Source of the DNA: Burkholderia ambifaria
Lineage (GTDB): Bacteria > Pseudomonadota > Gammaproteobacteria > Burkholderiales > Burkholderiaceae
Length of the DNA stretch: 64,000 nt
NCBI RefSeq assembly: GCF_001443045.1
Contig: NZ_LKPJ01000017.1
Coordinates: 62,001 to 126,000, forward strand
Direction of reading: 5' to 3'
In this document: in pieces, positions 54,406 through 63,262 of the stretch
Numbering within the stretch: the first letter of the stretch is position 1
Layout: every line of letters begins with the position of its first letter
Program-made: the position numbers and the translations under genes
The notes under the pieces: model-generated
Seen by the model: only the letters and a program-made list of their open reading frames with translations
Database searches by the model: none
Told to the model about the DNA's origin: nothing

Positions 54406-55254
54406 CTACAGTTCGGCCGCCGCCGCGATCAGCGTCGCTTCGAGCGCGAGCGTCGAGCGTGACGCAGCCGCGGGCCGGTCGATCACGTATTCGAGTTCGC
54501 CGAGTTCGGGCAGCCCCGCGTCGAGCCGCGCGAGCCCGGCCGGAATCACGTAGCCCGCGAATGCGCTGACGCCGAGCCCCGCGCTCGCGGCCGCGCGCAG
54601 CACCGCGATGCTGCTGCTCACGACGGCGATCCGGTAAGGGCGGCCGACCGCCTCGAGCGATTCGAGCACGCGGCGGCGCGACACGCTCGGCTCCGGATGC
54701 ATCGCGAGCGGCAGCACGGCTTCGTGACCGGTGATCCGCGAATCGGGGCCGGTGCACCAGTACAGCGGTTCGCTGCGGATCACGCGGCCGCGCCGGCTGC
54801 CCGCGACGCGCTTCGCGAACACGAGATCGTGGCGGCCTTCGTCGAGCGCATCGAACAGGTCGCCCGACAACCCCGTCGAGATCGCGAGCTCGACTTCCGG
54901 ATTGCGCTGCACGAAGCTCGCGAGCGCGGCCGTCAGGTGCGCGGACGCGAAATCCTCCGACATCGCGAGCCGCACCTTGCCCGACAGCGGCGGCCCGCAC
55001 ACCGACGTGACGGCCTCGTCCATCAGTTCGAGGATGCGCACCGCGTAGCGGAACAGCGCGTCGCCGTGCTGCGACAGGTGCACGTTGCGCGTATCCCGCT
55101 CGAACAGCGGCCGGTCGAGCAGCTCCTCGAGGCGGCGGATGTGCTGGCTGACGGTCGACTGCGACAGGCTCACGCGCTCGGACGCGGCGGTGAAGCTGCC
55201 GGACTGGGCGACGGCGACGAAGCTGCGCAGCAGCTCGGGCGGTAAGGGACGCAT
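54406..55254 (-). CDS. LysR-family regulator, probable regulator of malonate utilisation
   Basis: A 282-residue LysR-type regulator. HTH: SFTAASERVSLSQSTVSQHI with the usual RRLEELLDRPLFER extension. It is divergent from madL and about 330 bp upstream of it, the position held by regulators of malonate decarboxylase clusters, so it probably senses malonate or its derivative; this is inferred from context. ATG at 55254 is used, an upstream GTG at 55266 being less likely. Confidence 0.88.
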   Translation of the reverse strand: MRPLPPELLRSFVAVAQSGSFTAASERVSLSQSTVSQHIRRLEELLDRPLFERDTRNVHLSQHGDALFRYAVRILELMDEAVTSVCGPPLSGKVRLAMSEDFASAHLTAALASFVQRNPEVELAISTGLSGDLFDALDEGRHDLVFAKRVAGSRRGRVIRSEPLYWCTGPDSRITGHEAVLPLAMHPEPSVSRRRVLESLEAVGRPYRIAVVSSSIAVLRAAASAGLGVSAFAGYVIPAGLARLDAGLPELGELEYVIDRPAAASRSTLALEATLIAAAAEL

Positions 55255-55584
55255 TGCTAAATCCACTGAATCGGTTTCGACAACTTCATAAATGGCCGGA
55301 TTTTGCGGCGCTAGTATCGGATCACGCCCTGGTGCGGCCCATGCAAGCGGGGCGCACCGGACGCGTAGCCCGTGTCGCGCCGCCGGCTTGCTTCGGTCAG
55401 TCTAAGCCATCCGGCGTCCGGCCCGAAACCGCATCATTCCATCGACCCCGAGAACGCGCTCGCACGACGAGCCGCCGGGCCGCGGCGCACCGCCGCAGGA
55501 GACAGGCAGTCCGCACGGGATCGGCGTGCGGGCCCGGCTCCCGCAGGTGTCAGGCGCCCGTCACGAAGAGACTGGAGACGACTC
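55255..55584. other. Divergent control region of the malonate locus
   Basis: 330 bp between the LysR gene and madL. It should hold both promoters and LysR boxes. I could not single out one T-N11-A site with confidence. An AAGAGACTGGAGACG stretch before madL supplies the ribosome site. Confidence 0.4.
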
Positions 55585-55980
55585 ATGATCATCTATGGAA
55601 CCGCGCTGCTGGCGTTCTGCCATCTGGCCGGACTGTTCCTCGGCGACCTGCTGGGCGCCGCGATCGGCGTGAAGACCAACGTCGGCGGCGTCGGTATCGC
55701 GATGCTGCTGCTGATCTGCCTGCGCCTGTGGCTGCACCGGCACGGCTGGCTGCCGAAGGAGACCGAAGCGGGCGTCGGTTTCTGGGGCGCGATGTACATC
55801 CCGGTCGTCGTCGCGATGGCCGCGAACCAGAACGTCGTCGCCGCGCTGAAGGGCGGGCCGGTCGCGCTGCTCGCGGCCGTCGGCGCGGTGGCGATCTGCG
55901 CATGCTGCATCGCGGTACTCGTGCGCATGGGGCGCGACGACACGGCCTTCGCGGGCGTGCCGCAATTCGAAGAACAGTGA
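55585..55980 (+). CDS. madL: Malonate transporter subunit MadL
   Basis: A 131-residue membrane protein with four hydrophobic segments (LLAFCHLAGLFLGDLLGAAI, GIAMLLLICLRLWL and others), matching MadL, the small subunit of the Na+-dependent malonate importer MadLM first described in Malonomonas rubra. GGAG lies upstream of the ATG. madM follows after 11 bases, so both are co-translated. Confidence 0.93.
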   Translation: MIIYGTALLAFCHLAGLFLGDLLGAAIGVKTNVGGVGIAMLLLICLRLWLHRHGWLPKETEAGVGFWGAMYIPVVVAMAANQNVVAALKGGPVALLAAVGAVAICACCIAVLVRMGRDDTAFAGVPQFEEQ

Positions 55981-55991
55981 CGGAGGCCGCC

Positions 55992-56759
55992 ATGCTGCAG
56001 ATGCTCGAAAAAACCGTCGCCCACAACGGGCTCGTCGCGTCGTTCGCGCTGGTCGGCCTGATCATGTGGCTGTCGTCGATCGCGTCGCGCAAGCTGACGT
56101 TCGGCCGCGTGCACGGCTCCGCGATCGCGATCGTGATCGGTCTTGCGCTCGCGTATGTCGGCGGCGCATTCACCGGCGGCGAGAAGGGAATCGCCGACGT
56201 GCCGCTGTTCGCCGGCGTCGGCCTGATGGGCGGCGCGATGCTGCGCGATTTCGCGATCGTCGCGACCGCGTTCGAAGTGCAGCCGACCGAGGCGCGCAAG
56301 GCCGGGCTCGTCGGCGTCGTGTCGCTGCTGCTCGGCACCGTGCTGCCGTTCATCGTCGGCGCGTGCATTGCGCGTGCGTTCGGCTATACCGATGCGGTCA
56401 GCATGACGACCATCGGCGCGGGCGCCGTCACCTATATCGTCGGGCCCGTCACGGGCGCGGCGATCGGCGCGAGCTCCGACGTGATCGCGCTCAGCATCGC
56501 GACGGGCCTCGTGAAGGCGATCATCGTGATGGTCGGCACGCCGGTCGCGGCCAACTTCATGGGCCTGAAGACGCCGCGCTCCGCGATGATCTTCGGCGGG
56601 CTGGCCGGCACCGTCAGCGGCGTGAGCGCGGGCCTCGCCGCGACCGACCGCCGGCTCGTGCCGTACGGCGCGCTGGTCGCGACGTTCCATACCGGCGTCG
56701 GCTGCCTGCTCGGCCCGTCGGTGCTGTTCTTCGCGACGCGCGCGCTGATCGGCGCGTAG
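55992..56759 (+). CDS. madM: Malonate transporter subunit MadM
   Basis: A 255-residue membrane protein with about eight hydrophobic segments, the large subunit of the MadLM malonate:Na+ symporter. Recognisable segments are AHNGLVASFALVGLIMWLSS and VSMTTIGAGAVTYIVGPVTG. CGGAGG precedes the ATG. It supplies malonate to the decarboxylase encoded immediately downstream (mdcA starts 154 bases after the stop). Confidence 0.94.
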   Translation: MLQMLEKTVAHNGLVASFALVGLIMWLSSIASRKLTFGRVHGSAIAIVIGLALAYVGGAFTGGEKGIADVPLFAGVGLMGGAMLRDFAIVATAFEVQPTEARKAGLVGVVSLLLGTVLPFIVGACIARAFGYTDAVSMTTIGAGAVTYIVGPVTGAAIGASSDVIALSIATGLVKAIIVMVGTPVAANFMGLKTPRSAMIFGGLAGTVSGVSAGLAATDRRLVPYGALVATFHTGVGCLLGPSVLFFATRALIGA

Positions 56760-56913
56760 CCGCCGCGAGCGATTCGGGCGGCCTGTGCGTGCAGCCGGTG
56801 CGCGCGGGCCGCATCCATCGCGGCGTCCTCTGAGTCGCATTCGTCAACATCATCAATCGGCGGCGGCGCCCGGCTTAGAATGCCGCTGAACCATCGAAGC
56901 GGGAGAACTGTTC

Positions 56914-58560
56914 ATGACGGGATGGAATCACGCGCGGCAAGCGCGCGATGCACGCCTCGCGGCCGGCGCGGCGTACGCGCAGGGCAAGCGGGTCGATGCG
57001 CGCGACACCGTCGCGTTGCTCGAAGCGGTGCTGCGGCCTGGCGACCGCGTCTGCCTCGAAGGCGACAACCAGAAGCAGGCCGACCTGCTCGCGACGGCGC
57101 TCGCCGATGTCGACAGCGCGAAGATCCACGACCTGCACATGGTGCAGTCGGGCGTCGTGCTGCCCGAGCATCTCGACGTGTTCGAGCGCGGGATCGCGAA
57201 GCGTCTCGACTTCGCGTATTCGGGCCCGCAGTCGCAGCGGATCGCGAAGCTGCTGTTCGGCGGGAAGATCGCGCTCGGCGCGGTGCACACGTATCTCGAG
57301 CTGTTCGCGCGCTACTTCATCGACCTCACGCCGCAGGTCGCGCTGATCGCGGCGGTCAGCGCGGACGCGGACGGCAACCTGTACACCGGCCCGAACACGG
57401 AAGACACGCCGACCGTCGTCGAGGCCACCGCATTCAAGGACGGCATCGTGATCGCGCAGGTCGACCGCATCGTCGACAAGGTGCCGCGCGTCGACATTCC
57501 GGGCGACCGCGTGCATTTCGTCGTCGAGGCCGGCCGGCCGTTCTACGTCGAGCCGCTGTTCACGCGCGACCCGGCCGCGATCACCGAAACGCAGATCCTG
57601 ACCGCGATGCTCGCGATCAAGGGCATCTACGAACCGTACGGGATCAAGCGCCTGAACCACGGGATCGGCTTCAACACGGCCGCGATCGAGCTGCTCCTGC
57701 CGACCTACGGCGCGAAGCTCGGGCTGAAGGGCAAGGTCTGCACGCACTGGGCGCTCAATCCGCACCCGACGCTGATCCCCGCGATCGAATCGGGCTGGGT
57801 CGAGCAGATCCACTGCTTCGGTTCCGAAGTCGGGATGGACGACTACATCCGCGCGCGCTCCGACGTATGGTTCACCGGTCCCGACGGGTCGCTGCGCTCG
57901 AACCGCGCGTTCTGCCAGACTGCCGGCCTCTATGCGTGCGACATGTTCATCGGCTCGACGCTGCAGATCGACCTGTCCGGCCATTCGTCGACGGTCACGG
58001 CCGAGCGGATCGCCGGTTTCGGCGGCGCGCCGAACATGGGCAGCGACGCGCGCGGCCGGCGTCACCCGAGCGAGCCGTGGCTGAAGGCCGGCGCCGAAGC
58101 CGACCCCGACACGCCGGCGGCGCTCAGGCGCGGCCGCAAGCTGGTCGTGCAGATCGGCGAGACGTTCGGCGACAAGAACGTGCCGATGTTCGTCGAGAAG
58201 CTCGACGCGCTGAAGCTTGCCGACAAGCTGCAGCTCGACCTCGCGCCGATCATGGTCTACGGCGACGACGTCACGCACATCGTCACCGAGGAAGGGGTCG
58301 CGAACCTGCTGATGTGCCGCGACAAGGATGAACGCGAGCACGCGATCCGCGGCGTCGCCGGCTATACGGAAATCGGCCGCGGCCGCGACCGGAAGATGGT
58401 CGAGCGGCTGCGCGAGCGCGGCGTGATCCGCCGCCCGGAGGATCTCGGCATCGATCCGCTCGACGCCGATCGCCGCTGGCTCGCCGCGCGCTCGATCAAG
58501 GATCTCGTGCACTGGTCGGGTGGGCTCTATGCACCGCCGGCCCGGTTCCGCAACTGGTGA
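56914..58560 (+). CDS. mdcA: Malonate decarboxylase alpha subunit (acetyl-S-ACP:malonate ACP transferase)
   Basis: A 548-residue CoA-transferase-like subunit that exchanges acetyl for malonyl on the acyl-carrier subunit. Length agrees with Klebsiella MdcA. Conserved sequences are DLHMVQSGVVLPEHLDVFER, AVSADADGNLYTGPNTED and GFGGAPNMGSDARGRRH. It starts the mdcACDEGBH operon; mdcC follows after 10 bases. GGGAG lies eight bases before the ATG. Confidence 0.96.
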   Translation: MTGWNHARQARDARLAAGAAYAQGKRVDARDTVALLEAVLRPGDRVCLEGDNQKQADLLATALADVDSAKIHDLHMVQSGVVLPEHLDVFERGIAKRLDFAYSGPQSQRIAKLLFGGKIALGAVHTYLELFARYFIDLTPQVALIAAVSADADGNLYTGPNTEDTPTVVEATAFKDGIVIAQVDRIVDKVPRVDIPGDRVHFVVEAGRPFYVEPLFTRDPAAITETQILTAMLAIKGIYEPYGIKRLNHGIGFNTAAIELLLPTYGAKLGLKGKVCTHWALNPHPTLIPAIESGWVEQIHCFGSEVGMDDYIRARSDVWFTGPDGSLRSNRAFCQTAGLYACDMFIGSTLQIDLSGHSSTVTAERIAGFGGAPNMGSDARGRRHPSEPWLKAGAEADPDTPAALRRGRKLVVQIGETFGDKNVPMFVEKLDALKLADKLQLDLAPIMVYGDDVTHIVTEEGVANLLMCRDKDEREHAIRGVAGYTEIGRGRDRKMVERLRERGVIRRPEDLGIDPLDADRRWLAARSIKDLVHWSGGLYAPPARFRNW

Positions 58561-58570
58561 GGAAGAGGGC

Positions 58571-58885
58571 ATGGAACAGTTGAACTATCGCTTCACCGCG
58601 CGTGAGCGCGCGAAGGGCGAGCAGGCCGCGGCGCTCGTCGGCGTGGTCGCGTCCGGCAACCTCGAGGTGCTCGTCGAGCGCGTGCTGCCGGGCAACGAAT
58701 GCGAGATCGACATCCGCACCGCGGCGGTCGGCTTCGGCACGGTATGGCAGGCCGTCGTGTCGGACTTCGTCGAACGGCGCGCGCCGGGCGGCCTGAAGCT
58801 GTCGATCAACGACGGCGGTGCGCGGCCAGACATGGTGTCGCTGCGGCTCGCGCAGGCCGTGCGCGCGATCGAGGGGGACGCATGA
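58571..58885 (+). CDS. mdcC: Malonate decarboxylase acyl carrier subunit (delta)
   Basis: A 104-residue acyl carrier protein. The residue modified by 2'-(5''-phosphoribosyl)-3'-dephospho-CoA is expected in VASGNLEVL (Ser28). The rest (IDIRTAAVGFGTVWQAVVSD, LSINDGGARPDMVSLRL) matches MdcC/CitD-like subunits. ATG at 58571 is used; the longer frame overlaps mdcA. Its stop overlaps the mdcD start by four bases. Confidence 0.94.
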   Translation: MEQLNYRFTARERAKGEQAAALVGVVASGNLEVLVERVLPGNECEIDIRTAAVGFGTVWQAVVSDFVERRAPGGLKLSINDGGARPDMVSLRLAQAVRAIEGDA

Positions 58886-59805
58886 CGAACGAAGTGATCC
58901 ACGACGCGCCCGCGTTCGTCGCGAACGGCGCGAGCTGGTACGAAGCGTCGGCGCGCCAGCGTGTCGACGGGCTGCTCGACGCGGGCAGCTTCACGGAATT
59001 TCTCGGCCCGGGCGAACGCGTGACGAGCCCGCACCTGCCGCTGTTCGACCTGCCGCAGCAGTTCGACGACGGAATGGTGGTCGGCCACGGCCGGCTCGAC
59101 GGCCGGCCGGTGTTCGTCGCCGCGCAGGAAGGCCGCTTCATGGGCGGCGCGTTCGGCGAAGTGCACGGCGCGAAGCTCACGGGCTTGCTGCGCGCGGCGC
59201 GCGACCTCGGCACGCCGGTGCTGATCCTGTTCGATACGGGCGGCGTGCGGCTGCAGGAGGCGAACGCGGGCGAACTCGCGATCGCCGAGATCATGCGTGC
59301 GCTCGTCGAGGCGCGTGCGGCCGGCGTGCCGGTGATCGGGCTGATCGGCGGGCGCGCGGGCTGCTACGGCGGCGGCGGGCTGCTCGCGGCGTGCTGCTCG
59401 GCGCTCGCGGTGTCCGAGCAAGGGCGCATCAGCGTGTCGGGCCCCGAGGTGATCGAGACCAATCGCGGCGTCGAGGAATTCGACGCGAAGGATCGCGCGC
59501 TGATCTGGCGCACGATGGGCGGCAAGCATCGCCGGCTGATCGGCGGCGCGGACCGCTATGTAGCCGACACGCCCGACGCGTTTCGCGTGGCCGCGCTCGA
59601 ACTGATCGGCCGTGCGCCGACGTTCGATGCGGCGATGCTGCGCGCGGAACAGGCGCGTCTCGAAGCGCGCGTCGAACGGTTCGGTGGATGCAAGGACGCG
59701 CTCGACGTGTGGCGCGCGCTCGGCGCGAACACGCCGGAAGCGATCCCCGGCATGCCCGACGATGAATTCGCGAAGCTCGCCGATCAATTGCAGGAGCAGA
59801 AATGA
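58882..59805 (+). CDS. mdcD: Malonate decarboxylase beta subunit
   Basis: A 307-residue carboxyltransferase-fold subunit which, with MdcE, decarboxylates malonyl-S-ACP. Visible motifs: AAQEGRFMGGAFGEVHGAKL, ILFDTGGVRLQEANAGELAI and GGRAGCYGGGGLLAACC, the last with the oxyanion glycines. Starts in the ATGA overlap with mdcC. A 151-bp repeat element separates it from mdcE. Confidence 0.95.
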   Translation: MTNEVIHDAPAFVANGASWYEASARQRVDGLLDAGSFTEFLGPGERVTSPHLPLFDLPQQFDDGMVVGHGRLDGRPVFVAAQEGRFMGGAFGEVHGAKLTGLLRAARDLGTPVLILFDTGGVRLQEANAGELAIAEIMRALVEARAAGVPVIGLIGGRAGCYGGGGLLAACCSALAVSEQGRISVSGPEVIETNRGVEEFDAKDRALIWRTMGGKHRRLIGGADRYVADTPDAFRVAALELIGRAPTFDAAMLRAEQARLEARVERFGGCKDALDVWRALGANTPEAIPGMPDDEFAKLADQLQEQK

Positions 59806-59950
59806 AACGACCCCCACGCTCACTTCGTTCGCTGCCCCCCGAGGGGGCGCCTGCCGTCCACGGCCGGCTTTGCAAAGCCGACCGGCTGCGCGGGCGCGGA
59901 GCGATGCTCCGCGAATTCCCCGCTACGCCCCTTGGGGCGGCCCGGCGGGA
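59806..59950. repeat. Hairpin-rich intragenic-spacer repeat between mdcD and mdcE
   Basis: About 145 bp of nested inverted repeats: CCCCCCGAGGGGG at its start, GGCTTTGCAAAGCC, GCGGAGCGATGCTCCGC, and GCCCCTTGGGGC near the end. The flanking ACGACCCCCACGCTC and GGCGGCCCGGCGGGAGG recur between genes in many Burkholderia genomes by my recollection. It breaks otherwise overlapping genes of the operon, so it is probably an inserted REP-like element; the GGGAGG at its end supplies the mdcE ribosome site. Confidence 0.75.
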
Positions 59951-59956
59951 GGCAGC

Positions 59957-60664
59957 ATGACGCTCGATGAAGTACTGACCTCGCTGTTCCCCCAAGGCCA
60001 TTCGATCGCGCGCACCGGTGGCCTGCTGACGGGCCACGCGGATCTCGCCGGCACGCGCGTCGACGTGATCGGCGTCGCCGACCGCTTGCCGTTCGGCATC
60101 GACGAAGCCGTGACGCTCGCGTCGCACGTGCTCGACACGATCGAGCGCAGCGGCGGCACGCCGATTCTCGTGCTCGTCGATAGCGACAGCCAGCGGATGA
60201 GCAAGCGCGACGAACTGCTCGGCCTGAACGAAGGGCTGTCGCATCTCGCGAAATGCCTGATGCACGCGGAGTTCGCCGGGCACCGGACGATCGGCGTGCT
60301 GTATGGCCATACGGCCGCCGGTGCGTTCATCGCGACCGCGCTCGCGACGCGCACGCTGCTCGCGGTGCCGGGCGCGGAGCCGGAGGTGATGGACCTGCCG
60401 TCGATGTCGCGCGTGACGAAGCTGCCGATCGACGTGCTGAAGGAGATGGCGCGCTCGACGCCGGTATTCGCGCCGGGGCTCGACAATCTCGTGAAGATGG
60501 GCGCCGTCGACGCCGTGCTCGATCCGGCTCGCGCGCTCGACGCGCAGGTTGGCGAATGGCTCGGCAAGCCGGCCGATCGCGGCGATGGTCGTGCGGCACG
60601 CGGCCGGCCGGTCGCGGCCGACGTCGCGCGGCGCGTCGAGGCACTCGCGCGTGCCGCACGCTGA
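59957..60664 (+). CDS. mdcE: Malonate decarboxylase gamma subunit
   Basis: A 235-residue carboxyltransferase-like partner of MdcD. Conserved segments: IGVADRLPFGIDEAVTLASH, LLGLNEGLSHLAKCLMHAEF and GVLYGHTAAGAFIATALATR. It is preceded by the repeat element, whose end carries GGGAGG seven bases before the ATG. It overlaps the mdcG start by 14 bases. Confidence 0.94.
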   Translation: MTLDEVLTSLFPQGHSIARTGGLLTGHADLAGTRVDVIGVADRLPFGIDEAVTLASHVLDTIERSGGTPILVLVDSDSQRMSKRDELLGLNEGLSHLAKCLMHAEFAGHRTIGVLYGHTAAGAFIATALATRTLLAVPGAEPEVMDLPSMSRVTKLPIDVLKEMARSTPVFAPGLDNLVKMGAVDAVLDPARALDAQVGEWLGKPADRGDGRAARGRPVAADVARRVEALARAAR

Positions 60665-61319
60665 CACGCCGCTGCGCCGCCACACGCTCGTCACGCTGAC
60701 GGCGGCCGGGTGGGGCGCGGCATGCGCGCGCGATCCCGCGCTGGCGGCCGATCCGCTCGTGCAGGCGTGGGCCGCGTACGGCTGGCCGCTGATCGTGCGC
60801 CGCGCATCGCCCGACGAGGCCGATGCGCGGCGCATCCCGCTCGGCCTGCCGCTGCCGCCTGCCGCGGGCAAGCGGCGCATCGCACTGAACGTCGGCGTCG
60901 ACGCCGTGAAGTCGGTCCGCCCGCTGCCCGCATTGGCCGACGTGCTCGTTGTCGCGCCCGACGCATGGCATGCGACGTTGCGCGAACTGGATGCGCTCGG
61001 CGCGCGCTGCGGTGTGCCGGGCCGCGTGTTCGGCAGCCTCGCATGGCAGGCGCTGACGGGCGAGCGCTACCTGAGCGCGTCTTCCGATCTCGACGTCGTG
61101 TTTCCGCTGCCGGACGCCGCATCGCTCGCCATGCTGCTCGATGGCCTGGCGGCGCTCGACGCGCGGGCGCCGATGCGTATCGACGGCGAACTGCTGCGCG
61201 ACGACGGTGCGGGCGTGAACTGGCGCGAACTGCATGCGCGGCTGCCCGAAGTCGCGGTCAAGACGGCGATCGCGGTCGAATTGATGTCTGCCGACGCATT
61301 CGCGGGAGGCCTGCGATGA
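60651..61319 (+). CDS. mdcG: Phosphoribosyl-dephospho-CoA transferase MdcG
   Basis: A 222-residue nucleotidyltransferase that attaches the prosthetic group to apo-MdcC. The nucleotidyltransferase motif is FGSLAWQALTGERYLSASSD followed by LDVVFPL, which supplies the catalytic G-S and D-x-D residues. GTG at 60651, within the end of mdcE, gives a family-like start (VPHADTPLRRHTLVTL); the longer frame is not credible. Its stop overlaps mdcB by four bases. Confidence 0.92.
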   Translation: MPHADTPLRRHTLVTLTAAGWGAACARDPALAADPLVQAWAAYGWPLIVRRASPDEADARRIPLGLPLPPAAGKRRIALNVGVDAVKSVRPLPALADVLVVAPDAWHATLRELDALGARCGVPGRVFGSLAWQALTGERYLSASSDLDVVFPLPDAASLAMLLDGLAALDARAPMRIDGELLRDDGAGVNWRELHARLPEVAVKTAIAVELMSADAFAGGLR

Positions 61320-62182
61320 GTGCATCGGCCGCCCGCCGCGTGACGGCGCCGTCCGACGCCGAGCGCATCGCCGAACTCGCCGAGCGCAGCCTCGTGCTCG
61401 AAATCGACACGTATCCGAAACCGGGGCTCGTCAGTCACGTCGACACCGGCAGCCATGCGGACATGGATGCCGCGACGTTCGCGCGCAGCGCGGCGGTGCT
61501 GCGGCCGTACTTCGCGGAGCTCGCCCACGCCGGCGCGCGCGACGCGGACATGGCCGTGCTGCGCAAGATCGGGCTGCGCGCGGAACACGCGATGCTTGCC
61601 GCGACCGGCGGCGTCAACACCCATCGCGGCGCGATCTTCGGGCTCGGGCTGCTGTGCGCGGCCGCCGGTCGCCGCACGGTGCCCGGCACGGCCGCACGCA
61701 CGATGACGCTCGGCGCGTTCGTCGCGCAGCGCTGGGGTACCGAGATCCTCGGCGGCCCGCGGCTGCCCGACAGTCACGGCGAGCGTGCAAGCCGCCGTTA
61801 CGGCGTCGGCGGCGCACGTCGCGAGGCGGCCGACGGATTCGCGACCGTGTACTGCGTCGGGTTGCCGGCGTTGCGCCGTGCGCGGCGCAGTGTCCCGGAC
61901 GACCCGGAAGCCGCGCGTGTCGACGCATGCTTCGCGCTGATCGCCGCGCTCGACGATACGAATCTCCTGCATCGGGGCGGTCAGGCCGGCCTCGATTTCG
62001 CGCGGGCCACGGCACGCGCCTTCGTCGCCCGCGGCGGCATCCGCGCCCGCGACTGGCGATTGCGCGCGGCCGCCGCACACCGCGCCTTCGTCGCGCGCCG
62101 GTTGAGCCCGGGCGGCGCGGCCGACCTGCTGGCGATGAGCGTGTTCGTCGATGCACTCGAAGCGGACGAGGAGGAGCGATGA
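61316..62182 (+). CDS. mdcB: Triphosphoribosyl-dephospho-CoA synthase MdcB
   Basis: A 288-residue enzyme that builds 2'-(5''-triphosphoribosyl)-3'-dephospho-CoA from ATP and dephospho-CoA, the prosthetic group precursor. Typical motifs: LVLEIDTYPKPGLVSHVDTG, GGVNTHRGAIFGLGLL and DDTNLLHRGG. It belongs to the CitG/MdcB family and is in the expected place with mdcG. Overlaps mdcG and mdcH by four bases each. Confidence 0.94.
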   Translation: MSASAARRVTAPSDAERIAELAERSLVLEIDTYPKPGLVSHVDTGSHADMDAATFARSAAVLRPYFAELAHAGARDADMAVLRKIGLRAEHAMLAATGGVNTHRGAIFGLGLLCAAAGRRTVPGTAARTMTLGAFVAQRWGTEILGGPRLPDSHGERASRRYGVGGARREAADGFATVYCVGLPALRRARRSVPDDPEAARVDACFALIAALDDTNLLHRGGQAGLDFARATARAFVARGGIRARDWRLRAAAAHRAFVARRLSPGGAADLLAMSVFVDALEADEEER

Positions 62183-63111
62183 CGCTGGCGATCCTGTGTT
62201 CGGGGCAAGGTGCGCAGCGCGCGGACATGTTCGAGCTGACCGGCGCGGTGCCGCAGGCCGACGCGCTGTTCGCGCACGCGGGCCGGCTCCTCGGCGACGA
62301 TCCGCGCAACTGGGTGCGGCACGCCGAACCGGACGCGCTGCGCGAGAACCGCGCCGCGCAGATCCTCTGCACGGCGCAGGCGCTCGCGGCGGCCGCGTTG
62401 CTCGAGGCGGTGTGGCCGCGGCGGCGCTGTGTTGCCGGATACAGCGTCGGCGAAGTCGCATCGTGGAGCGTCGCCGGGATGATCGACCCGCACGATGCGC
62501 TGGATCTTGCCGATGCGCGCGCGCGCGCAATGGACGCCGCGAGCGGCGGCGATGAACGAATGGTGTTTGTACGCGGGCTGGCGCGTGCGCAGCTCGCGCA
62601 GCTGTGCGACGGCCGCGATGCAGCGATCGCGATCGCCAATCCCGGCGACGCGTTCGTGGTGGCGGGGCGGCAGGCCGACGTCGACGCAGTGGCCGACGCT
62701 GCCGCACGCGACGGTGCGCTGCGCGTTGCCCCCGTGTGCGTGCGGATCGCATCGCACACGCGCCGGCTCGCGGCGGCGGTGCCCGCGTTTCGCGCGTCGC
62801 TGGCCGCGGTGAACGTGCGCCGGTCGCTGCCCGGTACGCGACTGTTTTCGGGGATCGACGGCGCGTCGGTGCTCGATGTCGATGCGGGCCTCGACAAGCT
62901 CGCGCGGCAGATCGCGGAGCCGGTCGAATGGGCGGCCTGCCTGGCCGCGTGCGTCGAGGCAGGCGCGACCGCTTTCCTCGAACTCGGCCCGGGCCGCGCG
63001 CTGGCCGAAATGGCGGGCGGCGCGTATCCGGCGCTGCCGGCGCGCAGCGTCGCGGATTTCCGTTCCGTCGACGGCATCGCGAGCTGGCTCGCGCGCGTCG
63101 CGGCCGGCTGA
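62179..63111 (+). CDS. mdcH: Malonate decarboxylase epsilon subunit (malonyl-CoA:ACP transacylase)
   Basis: A 310-residue FabD-like acyltransferase that loads malonyl on the acyl-carrier subunit to start the cycle. The GQGAQ motif (LCSGQGAQRADMF), the nucleophile elbow GYSVGE (Ser89), the Arg and His sites (RIASHTRRLA) and ELGPGRALAEM are intact. Last gene of the operon; no clear terminator follows within 150 bases. Confidence 0.94.
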   Translation: MTLAILCSGQGAQRADMFELTGAVPQADALFAHAGRLLGDDPRNWVRHAEPDALRENRAAQILCTAQALAAAALLEAVWPRRRCVAGYSVGEVASWSVAGMIDPHDALDLADARARAMDAASGGDERMVFVRGLARAQLAQLCDGRDAAIAIANPGDAFVVAGRQADVDAVADAAARDGALRVAPVCVRIASHTRRLAAAVPAFRASLAAVNVRRSLPGTRLFSGIDGASVLDVDAGLDKLARQIAEPVEWAACLAACVEAGATAFLELGPGRALAEMAGGAYPALPARSVADFRSVDGIASWLARVAAG

Positions 63112-63262
63112 CCGTCGGCGCGCAAGCGGCCCGGCAACGCGGCGAAATCGATTCGGGAATCGGCCCGCCGGTTGATCGTTCGGCAGCGGGTGTTGCGCCG
63201 GCGCAGCACCGTTTCAGCAGGCGCTTGCCACGCGAATTGGCGTCGCTACAATGGCGCCCGCC

